Made by a program: the position numbers and the translations under genes. This document shows, one piece after another, positions 24,493-34,310 of a DNA stretch of 64,000 bases; position 1 is the first letter of the stretch; each line of letters opens with the position of its first letter. The notes under the pieces are model-generated. The model was not told the DNA's origin. It searched no databases and saw nothing but the letters and a program-made list of their open reading frames with translations. Source of the DNA: Prevotella lacticifex (GTDB lineage Bacteria > Bacteroidota > Bacteroidia > Bacteroidales > Bacteroidaceae); the NCBI RefSeq assembly GCF_019973375.1, contig NZ_BPTV01000002.1, positions 543,228 to 607,227 on the forward strand. Reading direction: 5' to 3'.

Positions 24493-27327
24493 TTAGAATG
24501 TTACTTGCGCACCAACGACGAGACTGCGTGTCAGAGGGTTGGTAGCACCATACGACTCGGCGTTGACCTCATCGAGATGGTCGAAGGTGAAGAGGTCGAC
24601 ACCACGGACGTAAACCTTGACGGCGTTGATGAATCCCGACTTCTCCATGAGAGTCTTCGGCAGATTATAGTAGACCTCGAGGTTGCGGAGCTTGAAGAAA
24701 TCGCGGCTGCGCACCCAGAAGGAGCTGGTCTGATAGTTGTTGGCGTTGCTCGACGAGCTCAGGCGCGGGAACTCAGCATCCTGGTTGGTGCTTGTCCAGC
24801 GGTGGTCGTAAACGTACTGCGAGAGTGTGCGGTTGGAGATGAGTCCCCAGTAATAGCCGGTGGTGTTGAGGATGGCTGAATAGTGGGCCACGCCCTGGAA
24901 GAGAGCGTCGACACCGAATCCCTTATACTCTGCGCCGATATGGGCTGTGTAGTAGATTTCAGGAGCGACGGTGCTATAGCCGAGTTTCACACGGTCGTTG
25001 GCATCGATCTTTCCATCGCCGTTGATGTCGGCATACTTGATGTCGCCGGGACGGACGGCCGAGAAGGTCTGCGTCGGCGAGTTGTCGATGTCGGCCTGGT
25101 CCTTGAAGAGTCCTACAGCCTTCAGACCCCAGATGCTGTTGAGGGGATGACCGGTTGTGCGGAGGTTAACGTAAGGCTGCGGCTGCTCGTCCTGCTCAAC
25201 GATACGGTTCTTGTTGTAAGAGAATGTACCACCGAGGTTGAATTTCACCGGGCCGAAGTTATGAGTCCAGTCGAGCGAAGCCTCGAAACCGTGACTGTTG
25301 ACCTGACCGTCGTTCATATAAGGAGCGTCGAAGCCGATGACAGAACCATAGGCACCCGCTGCCGACACCCAAATCTGATTACGGGTCTGGAACCAGTAGT
25401 CGATCTGTGCGTTGAGTTCGTTGAAGAGGCTGATATCAAAACCGAAGTTGAACTTATCGGCAATCTCGTGACGCGGATTGACGGTAGCCATCTGTCCGAT
25501 GTTCGTACGGCCGAAGTTGGAGTCATAACCCGAGTTAAACGGATATGTGACACCATCGGTGGTATAGCTCTGAGTGTAATAAGTCCATACGTTGTCGCCC
25601 GGCAGGTAGTCGGCGTTGAGACGGCCGTAAGAAGCGCGGAACTTCAAGAGGTCGAGCCACTTGAGATTCTTCAGGGCGTTGTGCGAGCTGATAACCCATG
25701 CACCGCTGATTGTCGGCGACACAGCCCACTTTGTACCTGGAGCGAGACGTCCCGACCCCATGCCTACGAGCGACATCTCGAGGATGTAGCGGTTGCGGTA
25801 GCTGTAGTGGTTGAGCCAGCTGACAGTCTGACGTGAGAACGTATTGTTGAGTCCTGTCGAACTGAGATACTCGTAACCCCACTTCAGCGAAGAGTACCAG
25901 TAGTGGTGGTGTGGGAAGTGATTCTCGTAGTTGAGTCCGGCATCGAAGTTGAAATGACGGTTGAAAGCGTTCAGACTTGCACTCTTGCTCTGTGTTCCGT
26001 ACTCACCGCCCTGTGTGGCTCCTGTGCCCACGGGCTCACCCGATGTCCAGTCGGTACCTGTATAGAAGGTATAGGGGAATGTCTTACTGTGGTTCTCGTA
26101 GAGAGTGTTGTAGACATCATATCCTATGCGTGCCGTTGCCGACAAGCCCTTGAGGAACATTCCGAGGTCCTGGTTGAGGGTGAGGTCGGTGTAGAGGGCG
26201 CGCTCGTTGATCTTATAGTAAGCAGCACCGGCGGTGTTGGCCACGGGGTTGTTGGTGCCGGCCCATGTGACAGAGCCGCCCCAGAGCCCTGTATCGGTAT
26301 TCTTCACCGGGAAGGCTACTGACGGCAGAGCGTAGACAAGTCCCCATAGATCGGTGGCATTGCCCGGACGCGACATCTCGGCGAGGACACCGAGGGTGTT
26401 GATCTTCATCTTCGTTGTCGGGGTGAGGTCGACATCGAGGTTCATGCGCAGGTTACCACGCACGTACTTATCCTGGGTATTGTTGCCGTTGTCGTCCTTG
26501 GTGTTGCGGATGAAACCCTTATCGGAGAGGAGGTTCACCATAGTATAATAGCGGAAGCGGTTTGTACCGCCGGTGAACTCAGCCGTAACCTTGTTTGTCA
26601 CACCATGATGGCGGAAGGTCTCGTCGACCCAGTTCACGTTAGGATAGAGGTTGGGATAAGCGCCTGAGCGGAAAGCCGCAATCTCCTGGTCGGTATATTT
26701 CGGAGCCGCACCCTCGTTGGCGAGGGCCTCGTTCATGGCGTTAGCATAGGTAGCAGCGTCGAGGAACTTAGGACGGTCAATCTGATAGTTGAACAGATGG
26801 TCGTAGCTCACCTTCAGCTGCTTGGAATTGTACGTACCGCGCTTTGTGGTGATCATGATGGCACCGTTGATGCCCTTGTAGCCGAAGAGTGCCGTAGCAG
26901 CGGCATCCTTGAGGATCTCGACGTGGTCGACCTCATTAGGGTCTATGACTGAGAGGTCGCGCTCGAGTCCGTCGACGAGAATCAGCGGTGAGTTGTTGCT
27001 GAGGGTCTGCAAGCCACGGACGTAAAATGTCGGGTTGGCAGCGAAGTACGACCCAGCGTTCTGCAACGACACGAGGCCGTTGCCGCCCTGTCCGATGATG
27101 GAGTTGCCGATATCCTTCGACGACCGCTGATTGACGTGCTTGTTCTCAATGACGGTGACGGCGGCAGTCGACTGCCTGCGGTCGAAGTTCTTGTTCGCAC
27201 CCACCTCAATGGCCTGACCGATGAAAGCGTTAGCGGCCTTCGCAGTGTCGATGTCGGCGGTCTGGGCAGCTGCCGGCATCACGCTTCCGGCGAGCAGTGA
27301 GATGGCGAATATATGTTTATAGTTCAT
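24493..27327 (-). CDS. SusC/RagA-family TonB-dependent transporter lacking the N-terminal carboxypeptidase-like domain
   Basis: This 944-residue protein has signal peptide MNYKHIFAISLLAGSVMPAAAQ. Unlike most SusC proteins it goes almost directly to the plug: a variant region around residues 45-85 (VTVIENKHVNQRSSKDIGNS), then FYVRGLQTLSNNSPLILVDG, VDHVEILKDAAATALFGYKG and NGAIMITTKRG. The outer-membrane barrel follows, ending in ..VVGAQVTF with the aromatic C-terminal residue. The roughly 80-residue CarboxypepD_reg-like domain and a clear TonB box are missing. It is 105 bp downstream of the first SusD gene, with a GC-rich inverted segment between them, and is probably part of the same operon. 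Confidence 0.9.
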   Translation of the reverse strand: MNYKHIFAISLLAGSVMPAAAQTADIDTAKAANAFIGQAIEVGANKNFDRRQSTAAVTVIENKHVNQRSSKDIGNSIIGQGGNGLVSLQNAGSYFAANPTFYVRGLQTLSNNSPLILVDGLERDLSVIDPNEVDHVEILKDAAATALFGYKGINGAIMITTKRGTYNSKQLKVSYDHLFNYQIDRPKFLDAATYANAMNEALANEGAAPKYTDQEIAAFRSGAYPNLYPNVNWVDETFRHHGVTNKVTAEFTGGTNRFRYYTMVNLLSDKGFIRNTKDDNGNNTQDKYVRGNLRMNLDVDLTPTTKMKINTLGVLAEMSRPGNATDLWGLVYALPSVAFPVKNTDTGLWGGSVTWAGTNNPVANTAGAAYYKINERALYTDLTLNQDLGMFLKGLSATARIGYDVYNTLYENHSKTFPYTFYTGTDWTSGEPVGTGATQGGEYGTQSKSASLNAFNRHFNFDAGLNYENHFPHHHYWYSSLKWGYEYLSSTGLNNTFSRQTVSWLNHYSYRNRYILEMSLVGMGSGRLAPGTKWAVSPTISGAWVISSHNALKNLKWLDLLKFRASYGRLNADYLPGDNVWTYYTQSYTTDGVTYPFNSGYDSNFGRTNIGQMATVNPRHEIADKFNFGFDISLFNELNAQIDYWFQTRNQIWVSAAGAYGSVIGFDAPYMNDGQVNSHGFEASLDWTHNFGPVKFNLGGTFSYNKNRIVEQDEQPQPYVNLRTTGHPLNSIWGLKAVGLFKDQADIDNSPTQTFSAVRPGDIKYADINGDGKIDANDRVKLGYSTVAPEIYYTAHIGAEYKGFGVDALFQGVAHYSAILNTTGYYWGLISNRTLSQYVYDHRWTSTNQDAEFPRLSSSSNANNYQTSSFWVRSRDFFKLRNLEVYYNLPKTLMEKSGFINAVKVYVRGVDLFTFDHLDEVNAESYGATNPLTRSLVVGAQVTF

Positions 27328-27432
27328 TGTTGTCGATTTTTTAGTTATAGTGTACTATTGTCGATGGCAATGCTACCGGCGGCGCGCCCCATGTGTGGGG
27401 CTGTTGTCGCGCCGGATTATCGCATCGAGCTA

Positions 27433-29529
27433 TTACCATCCAGGGTTCTGAACGAGTCCGTAGCCCTTGTTGATCTCACTCTGGGGGAACGGCCACAGAT
27501 ACCACCGTGTCACCTCCGGCGAGTTCGGGTCCATGCCCCACAGAGCGTGGCGGCGGTTCTGGATCTCAAACTTCTCGTATTCGAAGCGTGTAGGCTCCGA
27601 GGCAGCACCGTTGGCATCCTTGTCGGGACCTATCCATGCGTTGTAGTTGCGCACCCACTGTCCTTTCGAGTTACGCTGCATACGGTAGGTGATGATTCCA
27701 TGGAGCTGGGTGGTCATCCACTCGCCTTTCTTATAGCGGATCATATCGTAGTAGTGGTTGTTGCTCAGACCGAGCTCGCAGGCACGCTCACGAAGAATCT
27801 CGTTGATGACATCGTCCTTGTTGGCTGTCCATGTGGCAGCAGGAATCTGCTTGTCGTTGGCATCGTAGATAGGGAAGTTCTCGATGTTGGCGAGTCCTAC
27901 GCGGCGGCGCACGACATTGACCTGCTCGAGGGCTCCGCTGAGGTTGCCGGTCTGAGCCAGACACTCAGCATACATGAGGTACATCTCGTCGAGGCTGAGG
28001 TAAACCCACTGACAGTACTTACGAAGGTAGTCCTGGTTCATATAATATTTGTTCTGGTCGTAGCCGGTAGCATACCGTGCTGTGAGCTGCTCCTGGAGAA
28101 TGGTGCCGAGGCTGTCGCTGTGGCTGGCCACATGGTTGCTGGCATCGTTACCGCCGACCCAGAGCTCGTAGATATCGCCGTTTGACTTTCCCGATGTCCA
28201 GTCGAGCGACTTCTGCTGTCCGTTGACGATACACTCCTCGTAGAGTCGCGGGTCGCGCTGTGCAGTCTTGACGACACCGCCACGCACAGCCTTGTAGCGA
28301 TAGAAGAGGTGACCGTTGGCACCCTCGATGTTTCCGGCAGCGAGGTCAGCCTTCCAGTTGAACGGCTTTCCTGATGACCATGGGAACATCTCGATGTACT
28401 CCTCGGTAGGCAGACAGTTCTGGCGTGCGGGGTTGTCGAGCCACTGGTGCCAGGTGTAAGTACCCGACTTGAATGCGTCGACGGTGAGCACACGTGTGGA
28501 ATGGATAATCTCGTGGCTGCCCTGGAAGGCGTAGCCCTTGCGATAAGCCTGACGGTAACCGTCGGGGTCTTTCTTACATCCCACCTCTTCCGGTGTTGTC
28601 AGGTGGTACCAGCCCTTGGCACCGAGCTCATTGAAGAAGTCCTGGCAGGCCTTCAGAGCGCGCTGCCAGCGTGCGGGATCGTAGTTGCCGTACCATACGA
28701 GGTGCTGCTTCTCTGCCTCCGATGTGCCACCATAGTAGCCCTGGGCGGAGTTGAAGAGCGGTGAAGCGGCGAAGGTCAGGATCTTGGCTTTCAGAGCCAT
28801 GGCACCGGCCTCGGTCCATCGTCCGATATTATTTGTAGAGTCGGTCTCGGTTGTATTGCCGTCGTAAGCCCAGCGCAGAGCCTTGGAGTCGATGGCCGAG
28901 TCGAGGAGGTTGACCATGAAGTTGACCGTTGAGTCGACCGACGCACGCGGCAGGGTGTAAGTGCCCTCGGTACCGCTGTAGGCATGGTCGACGAGGGGCA
29001 GTCCGCCGTAAACAGCGAAGAGGTCGAAGTAGCGGGCGGCGATGAGGCACTGAGCCTGCGCCTTCATGCTTGCCTTCTGCTCAGCCGACAGTCCCGGCAC
29101 TGTGGGCAGGTGGCTGATGAGTTTCCATCCGGCGCGCACAGCCTGCCACACGTTGTCGTTGGTATAGGAGAGCAATGGTGTCTGTGTGGCGTCGAGCGTA
29201 CCCGAATAGTAAGCGTTGTAGATGGTGTTGTTGTTCCAGTGCATCACCCAACAGTCGGTGAGCTGGTCGAACTTTCCTGTCCATGGACTGACGCTGTTGC
29301 CGCAGTTGTTGTTGTATGGCAGTCCGTAATATTGCAGCGCGTAGATGGAGTTGAGATACTGCTCCGTGTATGTTGCACTGTTGAAGACGGTGTCCTCAGT
29401 CACGGAGTTTCCCGATGCCTTGTCGAGGAACGAGTCGCCGAAGGCCACCTTATCGGTACACGACGTGAAGGCGAAGGTGCCGACGAGTACTGTGGCCAGT
29501 GCTATGATTATTCTTGATTGGATTTTCAT
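27433..29529 (-). CDS. SusD/RagB-family outer-membrane lipoprotein (first pair)
   Basis: This 698-residue protein has a lipoprotein signal (AFTSC, Cys24). SusD landmarks are AQCLIAARYFDLFAVYGGLP, GAMALKAKILTFAASPLFNS, YLSLDEMYLMYAECLAQTGN, LEQVNVVRRRVGL, and INEILRERACELGLSNNHYY followed by DMIRYKKGEW. It is longer than the usual 500-600 residues, with extra segments between the TPRs and the C-terminal part. It lies 39 bases after the stop of the first SusC gene. It is the surface lid of that transporter; the substrate is not deducible from sequence. Confidence 0.92.
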   Translation of the reverse strand: MKIQSRIIIALATVLVGTFAFTSCTDKVAFGDSFLDKASGNSVTEDTVFNSATYTEQYLNSIYALQYYGLPYNNNCGNSVSPWTGKFDQLTDCWVMHWNNNTIYNAYYSGTLDATQTPLLSYTNDNVWQAVRAGWKLISHLPTVPGLSAEQKASMKAQAQCLIAARYFDLFAVYGGLPLVDHAYSGTEGTYTLPRASVDSTVNFMVNLLDSAIDSKALRWAYDGNTTETDSTNNIGRWTEAGAMALKAKILTFAASPLFNSAQGYYGGTSEAEKQHLVWYGNYDPARWQRALKACQDFFNELGAKGWYHLTTPEEVGCKKDPDGYRQAYRKGYAFQGSHEIIHSTRVLTVDAFKSGTYTWHQWLDNPARQNCLPTEEYIEMFPWSSGKPFNWKADLAAGNIEGANGHLFYRYKAVRGGVVKTAQRDPRLYEECIVNGQQKSLDWTSGKSNGDIYELWVGGNDASNHVASHSDSLGTILQEQLTARYATGYDQNKYYMNQDYLRKYCQWVYLSLDEMYLMYAECLAQTGNLSGALEQVNVVRRRVGLANIENFPIYDANDKQIPAATWTANKDDVINEILRERACELGLSNNHYYDMIRYKKGEWMTTQLHGIITYRMQRNSKGQWVRNYNAWIGPDKDANGAASEPTRFEYEKFEIQNRRHALWGMDPNSPEVTRWYLWPFPQSEINKGYGLVQNPGW

Positions 29530-29568
29530 ATCTTGTTGAATCCTTATATTATATATAATGTGTATCAG

Positions 29569-32500
29569 CTAAAAACCGAGTTTCAGAGAGATGGTGTACG
29601 TACGCTGCAACGGATACGATGGCGACGATGACGCTCTTGTCTCCGGGTCACCCCACTTGTACGGTGTGACGGTGAAGAGGTTATAGCCGCTGAGGGCAAG
29701 CTGCAGCTGGTTCAGACCGAGGGTGTGCATCCACGGGAAGCGGAAGTCGTAAGCCACCTGGAGGGTCTTCAGACGCAGATACTTGGCATCCTTCTCATAG
29801 AGGGTAGATGTGGCGTAGTTCTGTACGGCGTTCTCCCATGTAGCACGCGGATACTCAGCACTCTGCGACGGATTGTCGGGAGTCCAGGTATTGTCGACAT
29901 GATACTGCAGCAGACCACCGTCGTTGTTTGACGACGAACGGTAGAACGGCTGACGGAACACATCGGAGATGAGACGGGTGACGTTCCATGCTCCAGTGAA
30001 CTGTGCGCTCATCGACAGTCCCTTCCACTGGAATCCGAACTGCAGACCGGCGATATACTGCGGGTCGTCGGTGTAGCCATTGTCGCGCGACATATCGTTA
30101 GCGTCGATAACTCCGTTCTTGTCGAGGTCGACATACACTGCGTCACCCGGCTTGAGTTTCTTGACGATCTGCTTTGGGAAAGCTGAACCGAACTCCTTCT
30201 CGTAGTCGGCCTCAGCACCATCGTAGTAGTACTTCCAGAACTTATACATCGAGCGTGCGCCGATGCGGTGTCCTTTCTGATACTGATAAGCGTTGTTCAT
30301 AGGTGCCTCCTTCATCTCGAGCACCTCATTCTGGTTGTACGACAGGTTGAGCTTTGCCCAGTAGCGGAAGTTGTCGCCAATCTTGTCGTTCCATCCTAAG
30401 CTGACCTCCCATCCCCATGAGTGAGCCACACCGAGGTTGGCAAGCGGAGCCGTGAAACCGATGAACACCGGAACGGTATTATCGGATACGAAGATGTTCT
30501 TACGATGCTCGTGGTACCAGTCGGCGGTCATCGTCAGACGGTCCTTGAGGAAGTTGATGTCGATACCGTAGTCCTGCTTGAAAGCGCGCTCCCACGTCAC
30601 GTCGGGGTTGTGCTTGCTGGCCTCCACGGCACCATATTTTGTTGTTCCGTTCTCCACACCGAAGTTGTAACCGTATGCACCGCCGTCTTTTCCGGTACGG
30701 TTGAAGAGTGCTGTCTGGTTCACGTTGTACGGGTCGGGAGTATAATAGAATCGGTATGCAGATCCGAGCCAGTCGCTACCTACGAGACCCCACGATGCGC
30801 GGAGCTTCAAGAAGGATACGACTTTCTTTAGCGGCTTGAAGAATTTCTCCTCGCTGACGACCCATCCCACTGATCCTGCTGGGAAGAATCCGTAGCGCTT
30901 GCCGGGAGCGAAGTTCTCCGAACCGTTGTAACCCATGTTGAACTCGGCCATATACTTATAGTCGTAGTTGTAGGTGACACGTCCCACGAGTCCCACGTAT
31001 CCGTGAGGGATGTCTGAATAAGAACCGTTCGGATAGTATGTCTTACTCTGGTTGTAGAGGACGAGTCCGCTGAAGTCGTGCTTGCCGAAGCGGCGTGCGT
31101 AGTTGAGGGCGGTCTCGAAATACCAGTTACGGCCTATGCCGTGCGTCTCAGAGTACGATGGTGGTGTGTAGTCGCCGTTCTTGCGCAGAAGCATATTATA
31201 AAGAGGTATCTGCGCATCGGCATCGCTGTATATGACGTTGCCGGCCTCATCGGTGGCGGCACGCAGTACCGGGGTATAAGTAGCTATTGCTGAGCTGCCC
31301 TGTTTGTAAACGAGGAAGTTACTGTTGTATGAACCTTTAATCTTCCACGACAGTCCCTTGGTGATGAAGTCGAGTTTCTGATTCAACTGCAGGTCGACGC
31401 TCATCTTGTTGTTCTCGGTGTTCATGAATCCCGAGCCGTAGTACGACATACCGTTCTGGCCGATGAACGGCAGTACCTCTCCATCGGGGTTGTCGGCAGC
31501 GTCATTACCGTTGGCGATGAGCTTTCCGTCGACGATACCCGGACTGGAGAATGGTGTTGCCCAGTACATGTTGACGATCATTCGTCCTGATCCGAGACCG
31601 GTGTATGGTTTCTGTGCCTTGTCAAGGACACCGGAGAGATTAGCCGAGAGGGTCGTCGTCGGCGTGATATCGAGGTCGATGTTGGCACGATAGTTGAAAC
31701 GCTTGTAGCGGTAGTCGTTGGTGTACTGCTGGTCGAACTGCTTGAAGAGTCCGCCCTGTGTGAACATACCTCCGCTGACGAAGTAGCGCAGCTTCTTCGT
31801 GCCTCCGGAGATGTTGACGTTGGTCTGCGTCTGCAGGGTGGCGTCCTTCATAAGATAATCCGTCCACCGGGTATTCGGGAAGCGGATAGGATCGTCGCCG
31901 GTGCGGAAGTGATTGATGACATCATCGCTGAAGTAAGGAGTGAGACCGTCGTTGGCACGCATCTGATTGTAGAAGAGTGCGTAGTCGAGCGAGGAGGCCT
32001 GCTTGACCATCTTCGTAGGTGTAAGAGCGGAGAATGATGTCGATGCCGATATCTTGGCCTTTCCCTCGGCACCACGCTTGGTGGTGATAAGGATGACACC
32101 ATTAGCACCACGGACACCGAAGACGGCTGTTGCCGATGCATCCTTCAGGACGGTGATGCTCTCGATTTCGTTCGGGTCGATGTCGCTCATCGTGCGTTCC
32201 ACACCATCGACCTGTATCAGCGGTGAGGAGTTCTCCCACGATCCCTTACCACGGACGAAGATGCTGGCAGCATCGCTGCCCGGCTCTCCCGACATCTGGA
32301 CGGTGGTCACACCGGAGAGCTGTCCGGCGAGCACATTATTAATAGAAGACACCGGAGTGCGGACGAGATCCTCACTCTTCACTGACGAGAGGGCACCGGT
32401 GACGGTCACCTTCTTCTGCGTGCCGTAGGCCACAACCTCGACACCCTGCAGAGTAGTATCCTCCACCTTGAGCTGAATCCTCATGTTGTTTGATGCCGAC

Positions 32501-32802
32501 ACCGTCTGTGTGACGTATCCCACATACGATATCTTCAGACGAGTCCCAGGCTTGACGTTGATAGTGAAGTTACCATCAAGATCGGTGATGGCACCATCCT
32601 TCGTTCGTCCGTCAACCAAGACAGTAGCACCGATGACAGGATCGCCGTTCTCATCGACGACGGTACCATGCACCGAAGACTGCTGAGCCTCCTGAGTCTC
32701 TGCCCATGCTTTCTGCACGCCAAAGGCGGGAGTAAGCGACAAAGCAGCACATAATGCTGTTGCGGGTATCAGTCTACCCCTAAACCACTTCGTTTGTTGC
32801 AT
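29569..32802 (-). CDS. SusC/RagA-family TonB-dependent outer-membrane transporter
   Basis: This 1,077-residue protein has a signal peptide of about 34 residues ending AWAE. A CarboxypepD_reg-like domain follows (VHGTVVDENGDPVIGATVLV, about residues 43-120), then a TonB-box-like LQGVEVVAYGTQKKVTVTGA, the plug (ISIFVRG-type segment, SPLIQVDGVERTMSDIDPNE, IESITVLKDASATAVFGVRG, ANGVILITTKRG), and a beta-barrel ending ..YTISLKLGF. The length and domain order are typical. It is the first gene of a five-gene minus-strand unit with SusD, a second SusC/SusD pair and a secreted protein. A -7 box lies 54 bases upstream. Confidence 0.95.
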   Translation of the reverse strand: MQQTKWFRGRLIPATALCAALSLTPAFGVQKAWAETQEAQQSSVHGTVVDENGDPVIGATVLVDGRTKDGAITDLDGNFTINVKPGTRLKISYVGYVTQTVSASNNMRIQLKVEDTTLQGVEVVAYGTQKKVTVTGALSSVKSEDLVRTPVSSINNVLAGQLSGVTTVQMSGEPGSDAASIFVRGKGSWENSSPLIQVDGVERTMSDIDPNEIESITVLKDASATAVFGVRGANGVILITTKRGAEGKAKISASTSFSALTPTKMVKQASSLDYALFYNQMRANDGLTPYFSDDVINHFRTGDDPIRFPNTRWTDYLMKDATLQTQTNVNISGGTKKLRYFVSGGMFTQGGLFKQFDQQYTNDYRYKRFNYRANIDLDITPTTTLSANLSGVLDKAQKPYTGLGSGRMIVNMYWATPFSSPGIVDGKLIANGNDAADNPDGEVLPFIGQNGMSYYGSGFMNTENNKMSVDLQLNQKLDFITKGLSWKIKGSYNSNFLVYKQGSSAIATYTPVLRAATDEAGNVIYSDADAQIPLYNMLLRKNGDYTPPSYSETHGIGRNWYFETALNYARRFGKHDFSGLVLYNQSKTYYPNGSYSDIPHGYVGLVGRVTYNYDYKYMAEFNMGYNGSENFAPGKRYGFFPAGSVGWVVSEEKFFKPLKKVVSFLKLRASWGLVGSDWLGSAYRFYYTPDPYNVNQTALFNRTGKDGGAYGYNFGVENGTTKYGAVEASKHNPDVTWERAFKQDYGIDINFLKDRLTMTADWYHEHRKNIFVSDNTVPVFIGFTAPLANLGVAHSWGWEVSLGWNDKIGDNFRYWAKLNLSYNQNEVLEMKEAPMNNAYQYQKGHRIGARSMYKFWKYYYDGAEADYEKEFGSAFPKQIVKKLKPGDAVYVDLDKNGVIDANDMSRDNGYTDDPQYIAGLQFGFQWKGLSMSAQFTGAWNVTRLISDVFRQPFYRSSSNNDGGLLQYHVDNTWTPDNPSQSAEYPRATWENAVQNYATSTLYEKDAKYLRLKTLQVAYDFRFPWMHTLGLNQLQLALSGYNLFTVTPYKWGDPETRASSSPSYPLQRTYTISLKLGF

Positions 32803-32855
32803 ATTAGGCTATTTAGTTTTTGATTTGTATCTAAATGGATTGATTTGTCACGCTG

Positions 32856-32863
32856 CAAAGTTA
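32856..32863 (-). promoter_or_regulatory. -7 box (TAACTTTG) of the SusC/SusD locus
   Basis: The minus strand reads TAACTTTG 54 bases before the ATG at 32802. No ECF sigma/anti-sigma or hybrid two-component regulator gene is adjacent, so the specific regulator is not visible. The rest of 32864-33120 is AT-rich without features. Confidence 0.55.
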
Positions 32864-33119
32864 TTTAAAAAATACAATATATAATAATTTTTGGACTTTA
32901 CTTCTTGACAATCAACTTTCAATTCTGATTTATGTATAATTTTTTGAAGTGGAATGTTAAATATCGTTGAAACATATACAATTCCTTTACGATTATTTAT
33001 TCTTTATTAACCATCCGCATTTCAGATTCCTGCCGTCAGCAACCCCGCTTCTACATATTATATAATGTATGCGCACGACATAGCGGCCAAGACTGGCATC
33101 GTATTGCCAACGTAATCGG

Positions 33120-33180
33120 CTTGCAGGGTGGGTAGGCAGGGTTAGGGCCGTCCGGACGCTCGACAGACCGAATATATTTA
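33120..33180. repeat. Fragment of the dispersed GC-rich module
   Basis: TTGCAGGGTGGGTAGGCAGG, GTTAGGGCCGTCCGGACG, then CGACAGACCGAATA. It is a diverged copy of the module seen at 43805, 57058 and 61736. No gene is seen between 32864 and 33751. Confidence 0.6.
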
Positions 33181-33271
33181 TTTGCCTCTTCGAGACAATA
33201 GCCTTTGTCGCATGTTTGTGTGCACATGCTATTACCAACGTCAATATTTGGCCAATATCTAATACTTATAT

Positions 33272-33332
33272 ATGATGTCTTTGTGTTTTTCCTAATGCAA
33301 AGATACAAAATTTTTGAGGCGAATGCAAGCTT
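33272..33332. repeat. Promoter-like dispersed repeat, copy 2 (inverted)
   Basis: Reverse complement of 17752-17814 with only a few changes (GAATGCAAGC, TACAAAATTTTTGAGGCG, GACATCATA on the opposite strand). On the minus strand it contains TATCTTTG. Nothing coding follows on either strand. Confidence 0.7.
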
Positions 33333-33751
33333 TTTGCAAAATAAATTTTTCCGTGTTGTGATTTTTCTTATCTAAACTTCAAAGACTATACCTTTGTATA
33401 CACTAACATGTATAATTCGCAATCAATTAAATGTAAATAAAAATCTATTACGATTTTCCTTCGGTTTTTCTTATTAATTTACAAACTTTTGCTGTGGCGA
33501 TGTAAACATGAATTTTAAATTGTGGGTCATAAACCTCTCTAACCAATTATGAACATATCGGCCCACGGGAAATATCCAGTGCGCCTACATATCATGTTTC
33601 CGATGCGCTGAAAATCATGGGGGGCGTAATATTCGTGCAACAGACATACCCTTTTCGTAATCTGTGTGGCTTGGCGAGGAACTTTCTTGATGCTCCCCCT
33701 CCCCCCGACTTTTCATCTTTTTTAGGTATTGCCGCGACGGAATAATGTTCT

Positions 33752-33759
33752 TACCTTTG
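33752..33759 (+). promoter_or_regulatory. -7 box TACCTTTG of the flavodoxin operon
   Basis: TACCTTTG, 31 bases before the flavodoxin ATG at 33791, exact consensus. Confidence 0.65.
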
Positions 33760-33790
33760 CAACCGGACAAATGCAATAATATATAATGAT

Positions 33791-34294
33791 ATGAAGAAAA
33801 CAGCAATTATCTACGGGTCGTCCACGGGGACGTGTGAGGACCTGGCCAAGCGGTTGGCCGACAAACTCGGTGTCGACGCATCCGATGTTCTCGACGTAGC
33901 CAATATTGACGAGCAGACGGTGGCAAAATACGACAACCTCATCCTCGGTACCTCCACATGGGGTGCCGGCGAGATGCAGGACGACTGGTACGACGGTGTG
34001 AAGACACTGAAAGCCGCCGGACTCAGCGGAAAGACGGTGGCTCTCTTCGGCTGCGGCGACTCGGAGAGCTACTCCGACACGTTCTGTGGCGGTATGGCCG
34101 AACTCTGTAACGAGGTCGAGGGTGCGGGTGCAAAGGTCATCGGACAGGTCTCTACCGACGGTTATACCTATGATGATTCCGAGGCCGTCGTCGACGGAAA
34201 ATTCGTTGGACTGGCCCTCGACGAGGTCAACGAGAGTGACAAGACCGACGAGCGCATGGACGCTTGGGTAGAAGCAATAAAACCAGAACTTTAA
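33791..34294 (+). CDS. fldA: Flavodoxin
   Basis: This 167-residue acidic protein binds FMN and carries electrons at low potential in the cytoplasm. The FMN phosphate loop is at the N-terminus (AIIYGSSTGTCEDLAKRL, about residues 5-22). The flavin-contacting loops LILGTSTWGAGEMQDDWYD (around residues 52-70) and LFGCGDSESYSDTFCGGM follow, and VSTDGYTYDDSEAVVDGKFV matches the long-chain flavodoxin insertion. The length is standard for long-chain flavodoxins. A DUF2023 gene follows 16 bases downstream, a pairing I associate with Bacteroidetes. Start choice is clear: ATG with a good upstream promoter. Confidence 0.93.
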   Translation: MKKTAIIYGSSTGTCEDLAKRLADKLGVDASDVLDVANIDEQTVAKYDNLILGTSTWGAGEMQDDWYDGVKTLKAAGLSGKTVALFGCGDSESYSDTFCGGMAELCNEVEGAGAKVIGQVSTDGYTYDDSEAVVDGKFVGLALDEVNESDKTDERMDAWVEAIKPEL

Positions 34295-34310
34295 AAAACC
34301 GTAATCCGTT

